Source: Diploscapter coronatus
Lineage: Eukaryota; Nematoda; Chromadorea; Rhabditida; Rhabditidae
Direction: 5' to 3'
DNA: 64,000 nucleotides
Assembly (NCBI GenBank): GCA_964036155.1
Contig: OZ038422.1
Coordinates: 71,385,201 to 71,449,200, forward strand
A program made the translations under genes and the position numbers. Under the pieces are notes generated by a model. That model saw nothing but the letters and a program-made list of their open reading frames with translations. It was not told the origin of the DNA and ran no database searches. Each line of letters opens with the position of its first letter. Position 1 is the stretch's first letter. Shown in pieces: positions 12,701-31,393 of the stretch.

Positions 12701-15700
12701 GAGTGCTAGTGCGTTATGTCAGGCAGTAATATCCTTGTGTGATTAGCATATTCCTGTTTCTCTTACTCTCTCCATTCCCACATTCTATAGCCTCCCTCAT
12801 GCGTTGCTAGCCCTTTGCGCATCTCTGATAAGCTCTTTGCTTCTCTAATGCCCTTGTTTTCCCAACTATTTCGTTCTAATTCTGCGTATCTCGTGTACTC
12901 CTCCTTTCTCGTGCTCTCTCGTTGTTGTTGACATCGAGAAAGCGAGGGAAAGTAGCATTCACTCTCTGCCAGGCGTCCCTTTTCTTTTCCCTTCACTATT
13001 TTCCTCTTCTCTAGCCTCTTTCCTTCTCCCTTTTCCTTCAATCTCTAACTTGTTTTCTTCACTTTTTTGCCCTTTTTTACGTCCACTTTTCGTTTTCAGC
13101 TGCTATTCTTTGAACCTGTTTACATATAAAATCTCTTCCACTTCATTCTTGTCACCCTTTTCCTTATCTAATAATTTCTTGCTTCGATTTTCCTGGGCCT
13201 GAAAATGTGTACTTCACGAGTAGTGAAAATAGTGGGAAGAGAGTATCAAAACAAGTGTCAATTAATGCCGGACAAGTCAAGTAGTTCGTAGTGTAATAAA
13301 ATCGAATCGAAAATCTATGTAAACTCATTCGAGATCTATTCATCCTATGAAATCTTGTTTATCAAACTTTTGCAAGTATGTCGAACTGATAATTTGCACT
13401 TTTGAATGAATAACGTAAATAGCGATGCTTAGGTAGTTGCACTTTCTGATGACTAGAGTGAGTTTTGCTCACAAATAATTACCATAAAATCATGGCATTC
13501 CTAGTTTTTGATTATTTTTTCCCCATTCTCAAAGTCGATGTGTACGATTGTTTACGTTTTTATTATTATTTTTCGGACATGAAGAATCACTTTTTCATTT
13601 TTATGCGACGTTTTCATAGTTTGTGTTTTCCCATTCTCTCTATTGGATAGTATCAAAAGTGAATATCGTATTGAAGACGAAAACGAGAAAAAATGGAACT
13701 TTGTTTTGAAAACTTTCCACCTGTCTTGGTTCCCTGTTATTCTCTATTTTTCCACTTTTGCCTTCCCCTCTTTCGTATTTGCTATGTGGGATCATCTATG
13801 AAATATTAAAAACAGACCGATTCCTAAGCGACGAACAACTATTCGAATTCGATTTGTGTTTTGGTTTTTGGAAAGTTCGCCCGGATTATTGACCATCCAC
13901 TTGAAATATTCATTCTTTTTCATCAGCACTACTATACTTCTAAAAAGAGTAAATTATCCAGGAAGTTCTGTGTTTTGCTTTCGGGTGAATTATTGCACAA
14001 ACATGAAAATGCTTCGACCATATTTCTTCATCTGCTTTATTTCTCTACGTTTCACTACTGAACTCGTGTGTTTGTGTGTTCTGCACTGAGTATCTTCATT
14101 CCTCTGCACCGATGCGACCATAATTCGTCATCCAAATCTGTTTCATTCGATTTCATTTTGCTGCGTGGATTTAACCGGATTTGAGGAGATTTATCATGTT
14201 ACCGATTATTTCATCACAATACCTTTAAACTTTCATAAGGAGAAGAAGATTTATGCGATCATCTAGGTAAATGAATTTTCAAGATGTACGGTACTCTAAT
14301 CTGAAGTTATTAAAGTTTTAAGTTCGAACTTTTTTAATGTAAAAATTGCTTGATTTTCTTTAATTTTCTGTTACATTCATCCAGACATAATTATGAGTTG
14401 AAAAATTTTAAACCCTGATTTGCCACCAGTAAATGACTATTCTAAAAATGCTCATAGTCATTTTGCATCTAACTTTCGACCAAAATTTGAATTTTTTAAC
14501 TTCCATTATTCATCTTGTTGTATTATTTTGGGACGTTTCATGCTTTTCTCTGTCTGTGTTGTACGAATTCTTCCCGACTCTTAGACCTGTTTACAATGTG
14601 CGAGTGAAATCCTTGTATTATGGCTGTTATGAGCGAATGAAATCCCTGAAAGGAAATGGAAATGGAAATAGAAGCAGAAAGGGGAGGGGATAAGATAGGC
14701 GGCGTGTGCCTCCCTTAGAATATCTCTGAATATCCGAGGATTATCATATCAGTCGTTTAGTCCGAGCGCTTTCCCGTCCCTATATCCATGTATTTATCTC
14801 ATATCCGCTGAAATCCCCGAAATTGCTCCCACATTGTCTTCCTTTACTATCACACGATTTTGCATATCTCGTGAGCATTACGCATTCTTTTTCCACTTAT
14901 TTTACTAATTTTCCACTAATCCTGTATAATTTCACCGCGATTCTTCGCTCGAGTAACCCCCACGCGCACTTTTCGAATATTTTCCGTGTGACTTTTCCAT
15001 CCCGACTAAATCATATTCATAATTCATGCGCTAGTAAATAAGAACACATGGCATTACTGAAATTGCATAAATTAAGTCCGTCCGCCTTTTTATTATATGA
15101 ATTTTCCGGAAATTATCCATTTTCAACCCAATTTTCGCGAAAATTGCGAGTTTTTAGCCGAACACTGGTGATTCATCAGTTTATTTCTGAAGAAAAGAAC
15201 TATGATGTTGGGTAAATTGACTGTAGGGGTGAATTTTGAACTCTTGAAAATGGCGTTTGAAGTTTTTCTTTTGGGCGGAAGAAAAATGCTCCGAAAGAGT
15301 GCAAGTGGAGGATGATTCTGCAAAAATCATTCGAAAATCGCGTTCATGTTTGCGAACCTTTCGAAAACGCGAAAACGCCTTTCTGCAGTTTCCTTCTCGA
15401 GGCCTTTTTTCTAATTCGATATTGTGCCAACTGTAAAAACGCCTGAACTTAGCGGGCCTCTACTTGAGTTGTGCTGATCTGAAATATTGTTTTTCCTTAG
15501 TACTCTGAGTTCTGAATTGCTTTTTTATTCTTTTCCAAACGTGTTCCAATTCTGTTTCGATATTGATTTATATCATTGGAGTTATTTCATATGAGCATTC
15601 TTTATGATATTCTTCTGCAAAAATGCGTAAATATTAGTTTAGACTAGAAAATACTTTTCCCTCCTCTGCTCCACCTAATGATTTAGATAATTTCCTTTCA

Positions 15701-16486
15701 CAACGTCGGATTATGATGATGAGCTTTGTCATTCAAAAATTAAATTATGGACTAACTGAAACTAACAACTTTGCAATTGTAAACATCATTTTTCATAGCG
15801 AAAGCCTTGTTTATCTCAATTATCGTCTTCAAAACATCACCTTTTGAAACATTATTTATTTCTCTGATAATAATTCCGTATAAACAGGCGATTCAAAATT
15901 ATCTCATCCGGCTCTGAATATTCCTTTGATTTCCTCCGTGTTTTCTTTTACAAATAATTGTCGTAATTTCATCATCAACATGTTTCTTTTTGCATCAACG
16001 TACGATTTTACGCATTTTCGAATGTTCGGATGATTCTATAAATTAACCGAATTATTTTTTCCAGTCGTTTTTATTTACTCTCGGTTTTCTTTTCAAAGCT
16101 AATAATTTCTAAAGGAAGAGTTCAAAAATGACTGAAAGTACATACTGCGACTAATTTACGTGATTTTTAAAGCAGGGTTTCAAATTACCGTATTTAGAGT
16201 GTCATCGTTACGCATTCACTCGTTGTTCGTGTTGAAAATCTGGCAAAATCGTGACTCGCAAGAGAGTTAGTGAACAGGTAGTTTGCATAATTTTCATCTA
16301 TTGCACATAGTCTATATAATTTTGTTAATCTTCATTGAAAGTTCATTCATCTTGAATGCGAAATAGTATTGATAAGTAGAAAATAAATGATCTTTCTGAA
16401 AATTTGAGTTTAGATTTTTCCTTCTCGGTATAAAGATAGATAAATTTCTAATTTTCAAAAGGCTAAATGATTATGTAATTTTCAAG
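9785..16486. other. Long polypyrimidine-rich region, probable first intron/upstream of akt-1
   Basis: About 6.7 kb without supported exons. The plus strand is persistently T- and C-rich, with dense CT tracts at about 11340-11680, 12755-13060 and 13700-13790. The long open frames here (for example 11241-11825) are low-complexity Phe/Ser/Leu translations of these tracts and not genes. Nematode introns tend to be T-rich on the sense strand, so the skew fits an intron or leader of the plus-strand akt-1. A GGAAATGGAAATGG purine run lies at 14652-14690. Confidence 0.45.
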
Positions 16487-17436
16487 GTCGTCGGCAGCAG
16501 CAGCTCGGTAAGTGCGGCAGCCGACGGCGAGCGAGCGGAGAAGAAACGAATCGCTCTTATCGAACTCAGGTTCCCCATCGACAGAACTAAACGGATATTC
16601 GTTCAGAAGAAGGTTTACAAAGAGGTTGGCATTTTTGAACTATTTTTTCCTCTACTTTTTCAACCCACTAAAATAGGTTGTAAGTGGGGACCAAAATGAA
16701 ATTGGATTATGATATTTTTCTCCGAATAATATACGAGACTTGCTTCATTTCAAAAATGACAAAGTTGTTTATCTTACTCATCCTGCGATAAAATGGCGAG
16801 ATTATCCACGTGAATGATTTGCTTTCTTTCAAAATTAAAATAATATCCGCAATTCTGGGAAAACCTTATCACGCGAAAATTGCTAATATCCTCTGAGAAA
16901 AGAAGATCAATTTGTTTCTTTCGGTGATTAGTCTTTTTTCATATCTTGCTGAAAACTTACCAAACGATGATAGACCTTGAAAATCATTGATCAAATTGCT
17001 TAGTTATTTTAGCGACTGAATGCGTAAATAGTTTATCGAAATGACCCAACACATGTCGTAGAAATTGCGAAATAATTAATCGATTTGAAATGTGTTACGA
17101 TCGAAATTGAACTGAAATATTCGGTTCTGTTTTCTGTTCCTATCTTTCATCGTAGGAGTAGTATTTTTTGACGTTCATGTAAATCATAGGGTTCTTTTGA
17201 ACATTTTATTGTCGTCAGAAACAGTTAAAATTTCGCTCATTTGACGCTCAAACGAGGATTAGTGAATGTTGATTTTCCACACCCTAAATTCAAAGGAAAA
17301 ATGGGTGGGGGCAGAGCGAGATTGGAATGAAATTGACACTCAACTGAAGAAAAGTTCTAAAGAATAACGCTTCGAATTTTAGTACTCGAACTTCAAATCT
17401 GCCATGTTGCGATCTAGCGGTTCCGGAGGTTATGAT
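16487..17436 (+). CDS. akt-1: Candidate upstream exons extending Akt N-terminus
   Basis: Two extra exons precede the canonical akt-1 start and stay in one frame with it: 16487-16624 (starting VVGSSSSVSAAADGERAEKK and ending VQKKVYKE, 46 codons) and 17383-17436 (YSNFKSAMLRSSGSGGYD, 18 codons), each ending in phase 0 at a GT donor and joining exon 17679-17794, whose first codons NKKTIS are also open. The left exon has no in-frame ATG between its preceding stop (16397) and its acceptor-like CAAG, so a further 5' exon would be needed; an ATG exon at 9774-9784 has the right phase if acceptor CGGCAG at 16495 is used. The peptide is Ser/Ala-rich then basic. It could instead be 5'UTR. Confidence 0.45.
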
Positions 17437-17441
17437 GTAGG

Positions 17442-17464
17442 TTTTTTTTTTTTTTTTTTTTTTT
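17442..17464 (+). repeat. Poly(T) run in akt-1 intron
   Basis: An uninterrupted run of 23 T follows directly after the donor of exon 17383-17436. It is a simple repeat, likely length-polymorphic. Confidence 0.9.
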
Positions 17465-17696
17465 AAATTTGTTTATCACTGATAAATTGGTATGAAAATT
17501 GAAATGTTCTCAAAATTCACACAGATTTTAGAGTTCAGTAAAATCAATGTTCGTATCATCTTTTATAGATGATTGATCGTTGAATTTTCATCCCTTTTCG
17601 ATGTTTTGTTTCCCTTTCAATCGACTGCTCACTTCACATTTCATTGATTGTTTTTCAAATTCGATTTGTATGTTTCAGAACAAGAAGACGATTTCT

Positions 17697-22695
<4,999 letters not shown>

Positions 22696-25600
22696 TTGAA
22701 CAATAATATAGATGGCCATAAGTTGTTACATCGCATATCATCTGCGAAAAATATAATCATTTCCGTCATAATTAGCTACTATTTTATTTATTTTCTTCGT
22801 TTTTCCAAAGATAGTAGACTTGACAACAAGTTTAATTTATCAAGCATTTCGTCATTATATGACGATTAGAAATTGACAGTTGTGATTTGTTCTTCAAAAA
22901 TTTGTTTTCTTTTCTGAAATATTCTTCTAGGAATTGACTGACTTATTTTAGTGAGAATTTATTCTTGAAAAATCGAAAAACCGGAACTAATTTCTATATT
23001 CGTAAAGGCTATCTTTGCTCATTTCCGACAAATTAATTTTCGCACTTTGTTTATTGCTGAACATCTTTTCAGTCTGATATTGAAATATGGAATTTGTTAT
23101 ATTCAGAGACATAAAATTACATCAGAAGAACTAGAAGCTTTTTCCTTACATGATATTTCTTTAAAAACTAGCATTTCAGTATCAACTTGAAGATAATTCC
23201 AACTTTACAAACTTCATGAGATTTGCATCCATTTTTATCTTTTATTATTTTCTGTGAAAACCACTTCGTTGCTCGTTCGTTTGCAATTGTTCTATTGAAA
23301 TCTTTCCAGGTTGCTCGCGATAAAAATGGTGTTTTAGTGACCTCGGCGACTGTTTTTTACGCGGCTTTCTCAAATCATTCTTCGTTATCTTAGGATTCTT
23401 GGAAAATTATCATAATCGGTGAAAATAATAAAAAAGAGCCAACTTTCCAAGAAGCCTTTCTGTCAAGCACTGATCAATTGAGACAAATAAATGATGCACA
23501 AATTCGAAGATGCAAAATGTGCATTGCATTATTTCAAATTTATCATCAAGTAAACTGCAAAGTACTAACTTCTGCATATAAAAGTTGAACGTTATTTATT
23601 TTGCCTCATCTGATCGGTTGTCGACAAACTTTTCTAAGATTTATTCGAATTCGTCCCAGTTTCGCTGCATAGCAGCTTTCCCTAACCAACCCCACGGATT
23701 TCTAATTTCGTTCTAATCATTATTGAATTTTCTTATTGATATTACAATTTTCTAAACAATTCAATTTTGATAGATTGTGTTTGACATGAAAGTATGAAGT
23801 TTACATTTGAGATAATGCATTAAACTTGAAGATTATTGTCTAAATTCATGTCGAACAATGAATTTTTATCGATTTTTTGAATTAATTTATTTTTCTCGAT
23901 TCAAAAATTCTAGCTCTCCTATTTTGCGACGGAGCACTTTTGTGACCTATTCTACTGAAAAACGGCTAGTTACAACATCATCTTTCTTTCTTTCCTATTT
24001 TTTGTATTTCTGTTCTAATCGTGTATTTTTTACATTTTTGTTAGAAATGGTTCAAAATTAAATAAATCATTCGAAGTTGCAGTTGAATTTCTGATTAAAC
24101 TTCATTGATTGTCAAGTCAGAAAATATCGCTTTCGTCCTGAAATTTGTCGCTTCGTGTAAAAAAGTCGTTCGCTGTTTTATTGCATTTTTGAAGAGGCGA
24201 AATGTAAGTGAACGAAAAAATAGTGCAAACTCAAGAAATACTCAACTTTCTTGCAGAATTTTTCAATCTTTATTTTCATACTTTTAAAATTTTCATGGAA
24301 AATTTGATAGTTTGGTTTGGTCAGGTCATAAAGTTCTGACAGGGCACTTGGGTGTCCAATATTTTTATTACGGATTTTTTCAGATAATTGATAATTTTAT
24401 CGGTCACTCGTTACTTTTAGCGCCATTTGATTGTTCGAGGCAAAGTCCAGTCTGAGTTTTGAATTCGCAGATAAAATAAAACGAAATTATTGACCCTGAA
24501 GAGTAATAATTGAGACTTTCATTAGTGTTGTTGCTTAGGTAACAAGAGAATTTCTAGCTTATGAAGATTCGATAAAATGTAAGTTTCAGAGAGAATTCCT
24601 ACCATTTGTAAGAAGTCTAAAAATTCCCCATCAATCTAATTCAATTCATTTAATTTGCGCTAAATTTTCCGACAGCGATTTCCATTTTTCCCGATTTTTT
24701 GTTGTAATTCATTGATGGATAGATTCGAACGTGTAAGTCGCGACGTTAATGGACTTTGACAATTTCAGAGAACGTTCCTTTGAACAGAAAAATGAAACCA
24801 AAAATGGAAGAGTCGGGCTACAAAACCTAATTGATAATATCAAGCAAAGATAACAGAAAATGTTGAGGTGGTAAAAATGAATAGTTACCCAAAATTATAG
24901 AATTTAAAATGTGGAAAAGTTTGAAATCGAATTCGGTTTTTATGGAGGCAATCGAAATTTCATACGACCTCATTCAAAATTTTATAAAATTCTGATTTCA
25001 TCTCAACAAATTAAACTGATCCTCATATTCGGCATTGTAGATTAGTAAAATTTTAATATTGAAGGACGAAGTTTAGCTTTCTTGAAAATCAAGAAATTGA
25101 ATTGAAATTATGGAGTTTCTGTCTAAACTCGTGTTCCAGAAACCCACAATATCGTTTCGCGTAAACTCGACCCCTTCGAGTACTTCGTTCCCTCCTTCGC
25201 TTTCCTCTCTTCCAAATTTAACTTCAAGCATCTGTTGCACATCTTATCTCTAGTTTCATCCTAGACGCTCGTTCAGTTTACAAAGATTCTTTTATTTCTG
25301 AAGGACAATTTCAATTTCTGCTGTAAAATTGCGTAATTTGTGATGAAAAATTAGTGAAAAGATAATCTATCCCAACCATATCATAAAAATTTTAATGTTC
25401 TTTCAAAAATTTCCATCAAAATTAATGAAATTCTTTCGAAGCTTTTGATTTTCGCATCACTTTATTTATCTATCTCTATCTCCCCAGCAAAAGCATAAAT
25501 ATTCGGCAAACTGACAAATTGACTCGCATTCAAGCAACTATTCAATCCTTTTTCCCTCCTTTCCTGTCTCTGATTCACTTATTCCTATCTTTCCGCCCAT

Positions 25601-26806
25601 GTTGAATATTTCGAAATGCCAACAAATCGCCATTTTTTGCTAAAAATTATCCAATTTCGAGTATTGTTTTGCATTGCGCTTTCAGCATGGAATTTTCCCG
25701 AAAAGCTGAATAAAATGCGAGTAAAGAGGCAGAAAACCGCGAAATAATATGCAAAATCGAGAGTTGCGAGAAAATGCAGAATTAGACTGCAAGTATCGAC
25801 TCTCTCTTTCTTATTCTCTTTGCCCATTCTATCTCTCTTCCTCTTTTTCTCCAACTTTATTTTTACCCGCATTCCTTCATTTTATTGCGTTTTCTTCTCG
25901 CTCTCTTATTTTCAAGTGCTCTTTTCGTTTATCTATTTCTTTTCCTACCCCTTTTCAACTATTCTCTCATTCCTTATTCATAGTCTGCGCACTCTTGCTC
26001 ATTCCTATCCTTCCTCCTTCTCTTTTTTCATCTTGCCTTGAGCAGCATTCCCCGTGTTTTTCATGTGAACTTCGTATTTTTCGAATTTTTGAATTTTCCT
26101 TGGTAAATTTTGCAATTTCTTATCATCGAATGGCTCAATCGGCTGTATTTTTATTTACAGCAGTGGTCATTGATAACCTTTGAAGTTTCTTTTGCTCAAA
26201 ACAAAAAATTTTGAACGACGAAAGTCAAATTGCCTCATTCCTGCCAAACCTTTAGCCTTTTTCATCGAAATCGTATATTTTTGGGCATTTTTCTCGAAAT
26301 ATATAATTTTATCCTGCTTGAAAGATGCCAATTTTGTAACGAAATTGAATCTAGCCTATTCTTGCAAAAATTGATTTTCTTCCAACTAAATCAAACACTT
26401 TTTAAAATGAAAACTTGAGAGAAATAACATAACCATGACTTCTTTTTATTTTTCTGAAGAATAAAAACAGTTCATTTGATCACTTTTTGATATTCCTTAT
26501 CGCTGATAAATCCGATCGATAAATCCCCTCATAAGCCTGACGGTATTGTTTTGTCTGCTTCTCTCCCCTTCCTTATCAGCTGTTATCAATCTGCCCTAAT
26601 CAAGGCTGTCCATCATATCACTAATCACTATCAGTCTAATCACGAATCAGTTAGTCTCCTCCCCTTTCCGATATCACCTCTTCTCTGCCTTCTGTCCTAA
26701 CGCCTCTCATTCCTTCTTTCCTGCCAGCCGGTCAATTCACCCATCTACCATTCAAGAATTCGGTCAAACTCTAATTTTTCTAAAAGAAAGATCATAAATT
26801 CCAACA
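22696..26806. other. Intergenic region between akt-1 and ABHD2-like gene
   Basis: About 4.1 kb without a supported gene. It contains one small transposon-derived repeat (23476-23609, listed separately) and a second polypyrimidine domain at about 25540-26040, upstream of the ABHD2-like gene, similar in character to that upstream of akt-1. Open frames here (23858-24061, 25749-26183) are low-complexity or lack partners. Confidence 0.5.
23476..23609. mobile_element. MITE, TTGAGACA-end family, copy 1 (short)
   Basis: Begins AATTGAGACAAATAAATGAT and ends TATTTTGCCTCAT, a diverged inverted end. The left part (ATGCACAAATT, then ATGCAAAATGTGCATTGC) matches the copy at 42228-42402, the other member at 49236-49405. 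A 6-base direct repeat CTGATC flanks it (23470-23475 and 23610-23615). Shorter than its relatives, so probably internally deleted. Confidence 0.65.
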
Positions 26807-29800
26807 ATGATCAACATTTTGAGCCACATTCAGCTAGAATACTATGCAGAAAACTGCACTACAATTGATAAGACGGTAAAATTCTTAAACTTTGTTCTTA
26901 TAAAAGCAGGTTTATGGGAATTTTTGATAGGGGAGTGACAGAAATGCTCTTGATCTGGTTGATTCATGATAGTTTTCTTTCCACACTTGGCGCTAAACGG
27001 TCTCACTCATTCAATAAACGCTTATTTGCCTTTCAAAGTTGACGCATCGTGCTCCAATTTGTAAACATTGTCTTTTGGAATATCGATTTCGTGTATAATT
27101 TTATTCTTCAGCTTTCTATTTTCAGCTATACATATTGTGGGACTACATGAGTGCGCCGTCGCTGGATTCTTTGAACTGGGATTATTGGGAGATCCAGCCG
27201 CCCAGTTTGCCTCTACCTTCGCCGTCCACCGTCGTTTGGGCGATTGTGGTGAGAATTTTGTTTTTTAAAGTTATTCTTTTTTGGATCTCAAAATTGTTGA
27301 AGATGGGATAGTTCTAGTGCGAAATTACAAAACTGAAATAATTTGTCTTCTAGGTCGGTCTGATTCTGCGATTCTTGCACATTCTCTCTGCGTGCGAAGC
27401 GCCCAGAGTCACTCTGAAAGAGAAGAGCAAAAATGGACACATGAAGCAGCTCATCAATGGAATCACAATGCTCACACAACCGTGGGTTTTTATTTAGTTT
27501 TTTTTCTATAAATTTTTTTTTATAAAGTCTAAAAACGGTCTATTGCTGTTTTTACCCCTTCATATTGCTCTTACCTCTTTGTACTTTTCAACTTCAATTT
27601 TATTTTTGAATGATTGCAAAATTCTTGAGTAAATTCAAGTTTTCTTTTCTTTAAAAAAAATTCCTGTTCAGTTATTGCCCTCCCTCGTTGTGGGGTCGTT
27701 CTGGTCATATTCAGACCGCGGCCTATGGCCTTCTCGGTCATGCCTCCCTCAAGCGAACCTACGACCAGCGAGTCGGCATCCGTCTTGCAGATGGATCCAC
27801 GCAGACATTCGACATCTTCCTCCCTATCGTTCCGCATTCGGTAAAATGTTGAAAATAATTGATTTTTTATGACTTTAAAAAGAAAATAATTCGATGAGCA
27901 TTCAAAAAAGTCGCAACTCGAAAAATAAAGTTTAGGATAGAGAATGATAGAAAAATGTAGGAGGAAAAATGATCTCCCTTTTCGCAAATTATTGTTCAAG
28001 TTGAGCATTTCTCAAGTTATCTTATTTAGCTGTCTGATAAATTTGAAGATATAGAAAACGATTTTACGGTTCATTAATTTCGTGTTCGAATCGAAAGAGT
28101 GATTGATTTTTGAAAAGAAGAAAAGTTTCAAAATTAGGATTACGAAAAAAACATATATATATATTTTTTTTTAATCTTCATGAAGAATATTATTTGCAGA
28201 GTGGGAAAGACGTGACTTTGGTTCTGACTCCGGGCATCGCGAATTCCAGCGAGTCCAATTACATCCGAACTTGCGTTCATTTCGCTCAGGAAAATGGGTA
28301 ACGTATCAAATGTCATTATTTATTTTCTTTCAATGTTTTATTTAGAAAATTTATCGTCTTTTTTCATAAGCAGCTTTGCAACTCTTGCTATATTTTAAAT
28401 ATTTCCAAGAAATGTCATTTTCAGCTACCGCTGCGTGGTTCTGAATCACATGGGAGCTCTGTCTGATGTTAAACTCACTGGGAATAAGATTTTCTCCTAT
28501 GGTATATTGTTCTTTCTTCCGAAAATATTGCAATTTTTAGGCAGAACGGATGAAATCACGGCGATGATGGATTGGCTGATGAAGGAATTTCCCGAAACGG
28601 TAAAATTTGATTTTTTTGTTAAAGATAGAACGTTTGGAAAATATTCAGAAATTTTCAAACCCTGGAACATTCTTTTAGTTTCGAAAATTTTTGATGTTTC
28701 CAGAAATTCATCAACATCGGTTTCTCGATGGGCGCCAATATCATCACGAAATACCTGATTCAGTTGGACGAGTCCAAGAGGTCTCTCAATGTTCCCTTAT
28801 CCTCAAAAACAATATTTTCAGACACCGCTTTCTGATGGGTCTGTCTGTGTGCATGGGCTATTCCGCAACCAATTCTGTCAAACTCTACCACGACTGGGAG
28901 AATAATCGCAGGTTTGGGGATTTTCTTCTAGAAAATAGCATGATGGATGGAACGGAAGTTACGGTTTCGAAAAAAAAATAACGTCATATTTCTTTAGAGA
29001 ATAACAAACAATTCGCTAAGCAAAAAACTTATCGTTATATTGTAGTAAAAAGTCGATCCGTATCGTTTTAATCAAGGTTGTCCAAATTGAAATTAATGCA
29101 TCTTCAAAATGATTTTTTTAGTATTTTTTGTTCAATATAAATTCTGAATTTCCAGAGCCTACAATTATATAATCACTGAGAACATGAAGCGTTTGCTCCG
29201 CAGGAATTACGACAACGCGGTGGGCCCCTACGTTGCCGATGGAATCATTGACGAGCAGGTCGGGAATTATTTGAAATTAAATAAAAATAGTTCCTTATAG
29301 TTCTCATCTTTTTCTTTTCCCCATGCTATTCCTCAGAAAAAGGATGGTAACTACAGTGAACGAATTTTTTTTTTTTCAATATTCCCGAAAGATTGATTTT
29401 TTTAATTTCAGAAATTGTGGGCAGCGACCTCAATCCTGTCGTTCGACGAGCACTACTCGAGACGCGTTCACGGATTCGACTCGGTCGAGTCCTTCTACGA
29501 GTGGGTCGACTGCCTTCCGCACATTCCCGAATTGCAGATTCCTATGGTACGACTTTTTGACTCGTGTCTATTTCGAAGAATTTCGAAGTGACCAAACTTA
29601 GTGTCGGTTTCATTAGGGTCAAATGAACAAAGTATTGTGTTCAAATTTTACGCATTTCCCGAAAATTTATGAACCGAAATTTGTAGGAAGATTTATTTTA
29701 GATTTTCCTGAACGCCGAGGACGACCCCCTCGTGCCACAATCGCTCTGGCAGCCTGTCAAGGTTTGTTGCTTCTTAGATTTATTAGTTAGTGATTATTTT

Positions 29801-30271
29801 AACAAAATCCGAATTTTTTTTTTTAATTTTCATCGATTTTGTTCCTAATCAGTTTTATTCAGTCTGACTAAAATAAGACTTTAGTAAACTCTATCAATTT
29901 TTCTTCTCTTTAGCCAAAATGATTGCCTCTTGAAATAAACTTATCCAACTTCAAAAAGCCCAAGAAAATAGGCTTTTTTAAAAATATTTTTTCTCATTGT
30001 CTTTTTCCTGACACTCTCTAAGCCTTTAAGAGTTCGATAACAGACACATAAAATTAGTAGATTGAATCTCCTGAAAATCAGTCTAATCTCAATTCATTAT
30101 TTGATTCAGGAAATGGCCTCTAACCACGAGCTGCTGTGCTTCATCCTAACGTCTCACGGAGGCCACCTGGGGTTCCTGGAGGGTGGCAGTCTCTCGCCCC
30201 TCTCCATCACCTGGATCGACCGATTCATCGTCCAAATGGCTGATGCAGCGATTGACACCTTCTCGGAATAA
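26807..30271 (+). CDS. ABHD2: ABHD2-like alpha/beta hydrolase (monoacylglycerol lipase family)
   Basis: Thirteen phase-consistent exons: 26807-26875, 27126-27248, 27354-27481, 27672-27840, 28200-28297, 28425-28501, 28541-28599, 28704-28780, 28822-28911, 29156-29258, 29412-29546, 29702-29761, 30110-30271; predicted 449 aa. An N-terminal hydrophobic segment (about 57-77, STVVWAIVVGLILRFLHIL) would anchor it in the membrane. The hydrolase carries family blocks SLWGRSGHIQTAAYG, LTPGIANSSESNYIRTCV, YRCVVLNHMGA, nucleophile elbow GFSMGAN (Ser249), acid NAEDDPLV (Asp383 or 384) and HGGHLGF (His415). This order and wording match ABHD2, which hydrolyses 2-arachidonoylglycerol and is a membrane progesterone-dependent lipase in mammals; substrate in nematodes is inferred. 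Length is close to vertebrate ABHD2 (about 425). Confidence 0.93.
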
Positions 30272-31393
30272 AAGATTTGTTGCATAGTTGAACTGAATTT
30301 CGGATATCACGATTCCTCGAAATTTTTCGATGATTTCTCTTCAGAATTTTTGAATAGGTTGAAGAACTGAACTATCTGAAGCTTCTTTGAAATTTCTGAC
30401 AATGAAAAGGAATTTGATAACGATTCGAATTTTAATCCTGCAAAAATCTGCTAAAACTCGCTTTATTTATTTTAGAAGCATCGATATTTTTGAAGATGAC
30501 TTGAATTGAGAAAATTGCGACACTTTTCATAACGAAGTTTACTTCACTTCCGAACAAATTTTCGTCGATTTTCGAAAATTGTCGATGCTTCCTTCATATA
30601 AAAGAACGATATACTCGTGTAGATTAGAATAGGTCACATCATTCACTAATTTATCATTGTTTGTTTTTTATTTACTTGTTATTTCGCAATTCTAACAATT
30701 GAGGTAGCTTTTCTGATAATCACGTTTTTCCCTACTGATTTTAGTTGTTTTATTGATTTTCTTTGGGCTTCTTGGAGAGTTTACCCTAGATTATCCATTA
30801 CTTATTCGAAAAGTCCATTCTTTTCTACTAGTCTATTTCGACTCCAAACTTCATGCACTTTCCAAGACTTATTTTTGTTGCTTCAAGTTATGGGTATCAT
30901 TTGCAAATACGCAACTTGATCGACAATTTGATCATGATAACTCATGCCTTTTTGGTGTTTTCCAGACCGATTTACTTGTACCTTTGTAGTCCGTTTCTGA
31001 ATGATTTCTTATACTGTGATCTCGATTTTTGGACTATTTTATTCCAGAAAATGACCCTTTGTCACTTGTACATTTCATAGTCAAAATTCTTCTTTGTAGA
31101 TAAACAATCATAGATTTTTTTTATAAGGACTGGATGCATTTCCTAAAAATTTCAGAGAGATGTAAACATGCCATACCAGAGAGAACTAATAAATTCTTCA
31201 AGTAAAAAATGAGTTTCGAAATTGGCAAAATCCAAATTGAATTCTCTCCAATGCATATCTTTCTTTTCTCCTCTTGCAAAAATCGATAACCGTCAGTTTG
31301 GGCGTGTTAGTGCACTGCGTATTTTCGATTTATTCAAATTTTTGGCGTTTTATTTTCGGTTTTTCGTAATTTTTCGAATTTTCCAGAGGTAAA
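30272..31393. other. Intergenic gap before F-box gene
   Basis: AT-rich, no supported gene. At 31370-31386 TTTTTCGAATTTTCCAG is a near-ideal splice acceptor eight bases ahead of the F-box gene ATG, with no upstream exon seen, so a likely SL trans-splice site. Confidence 0.45.
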
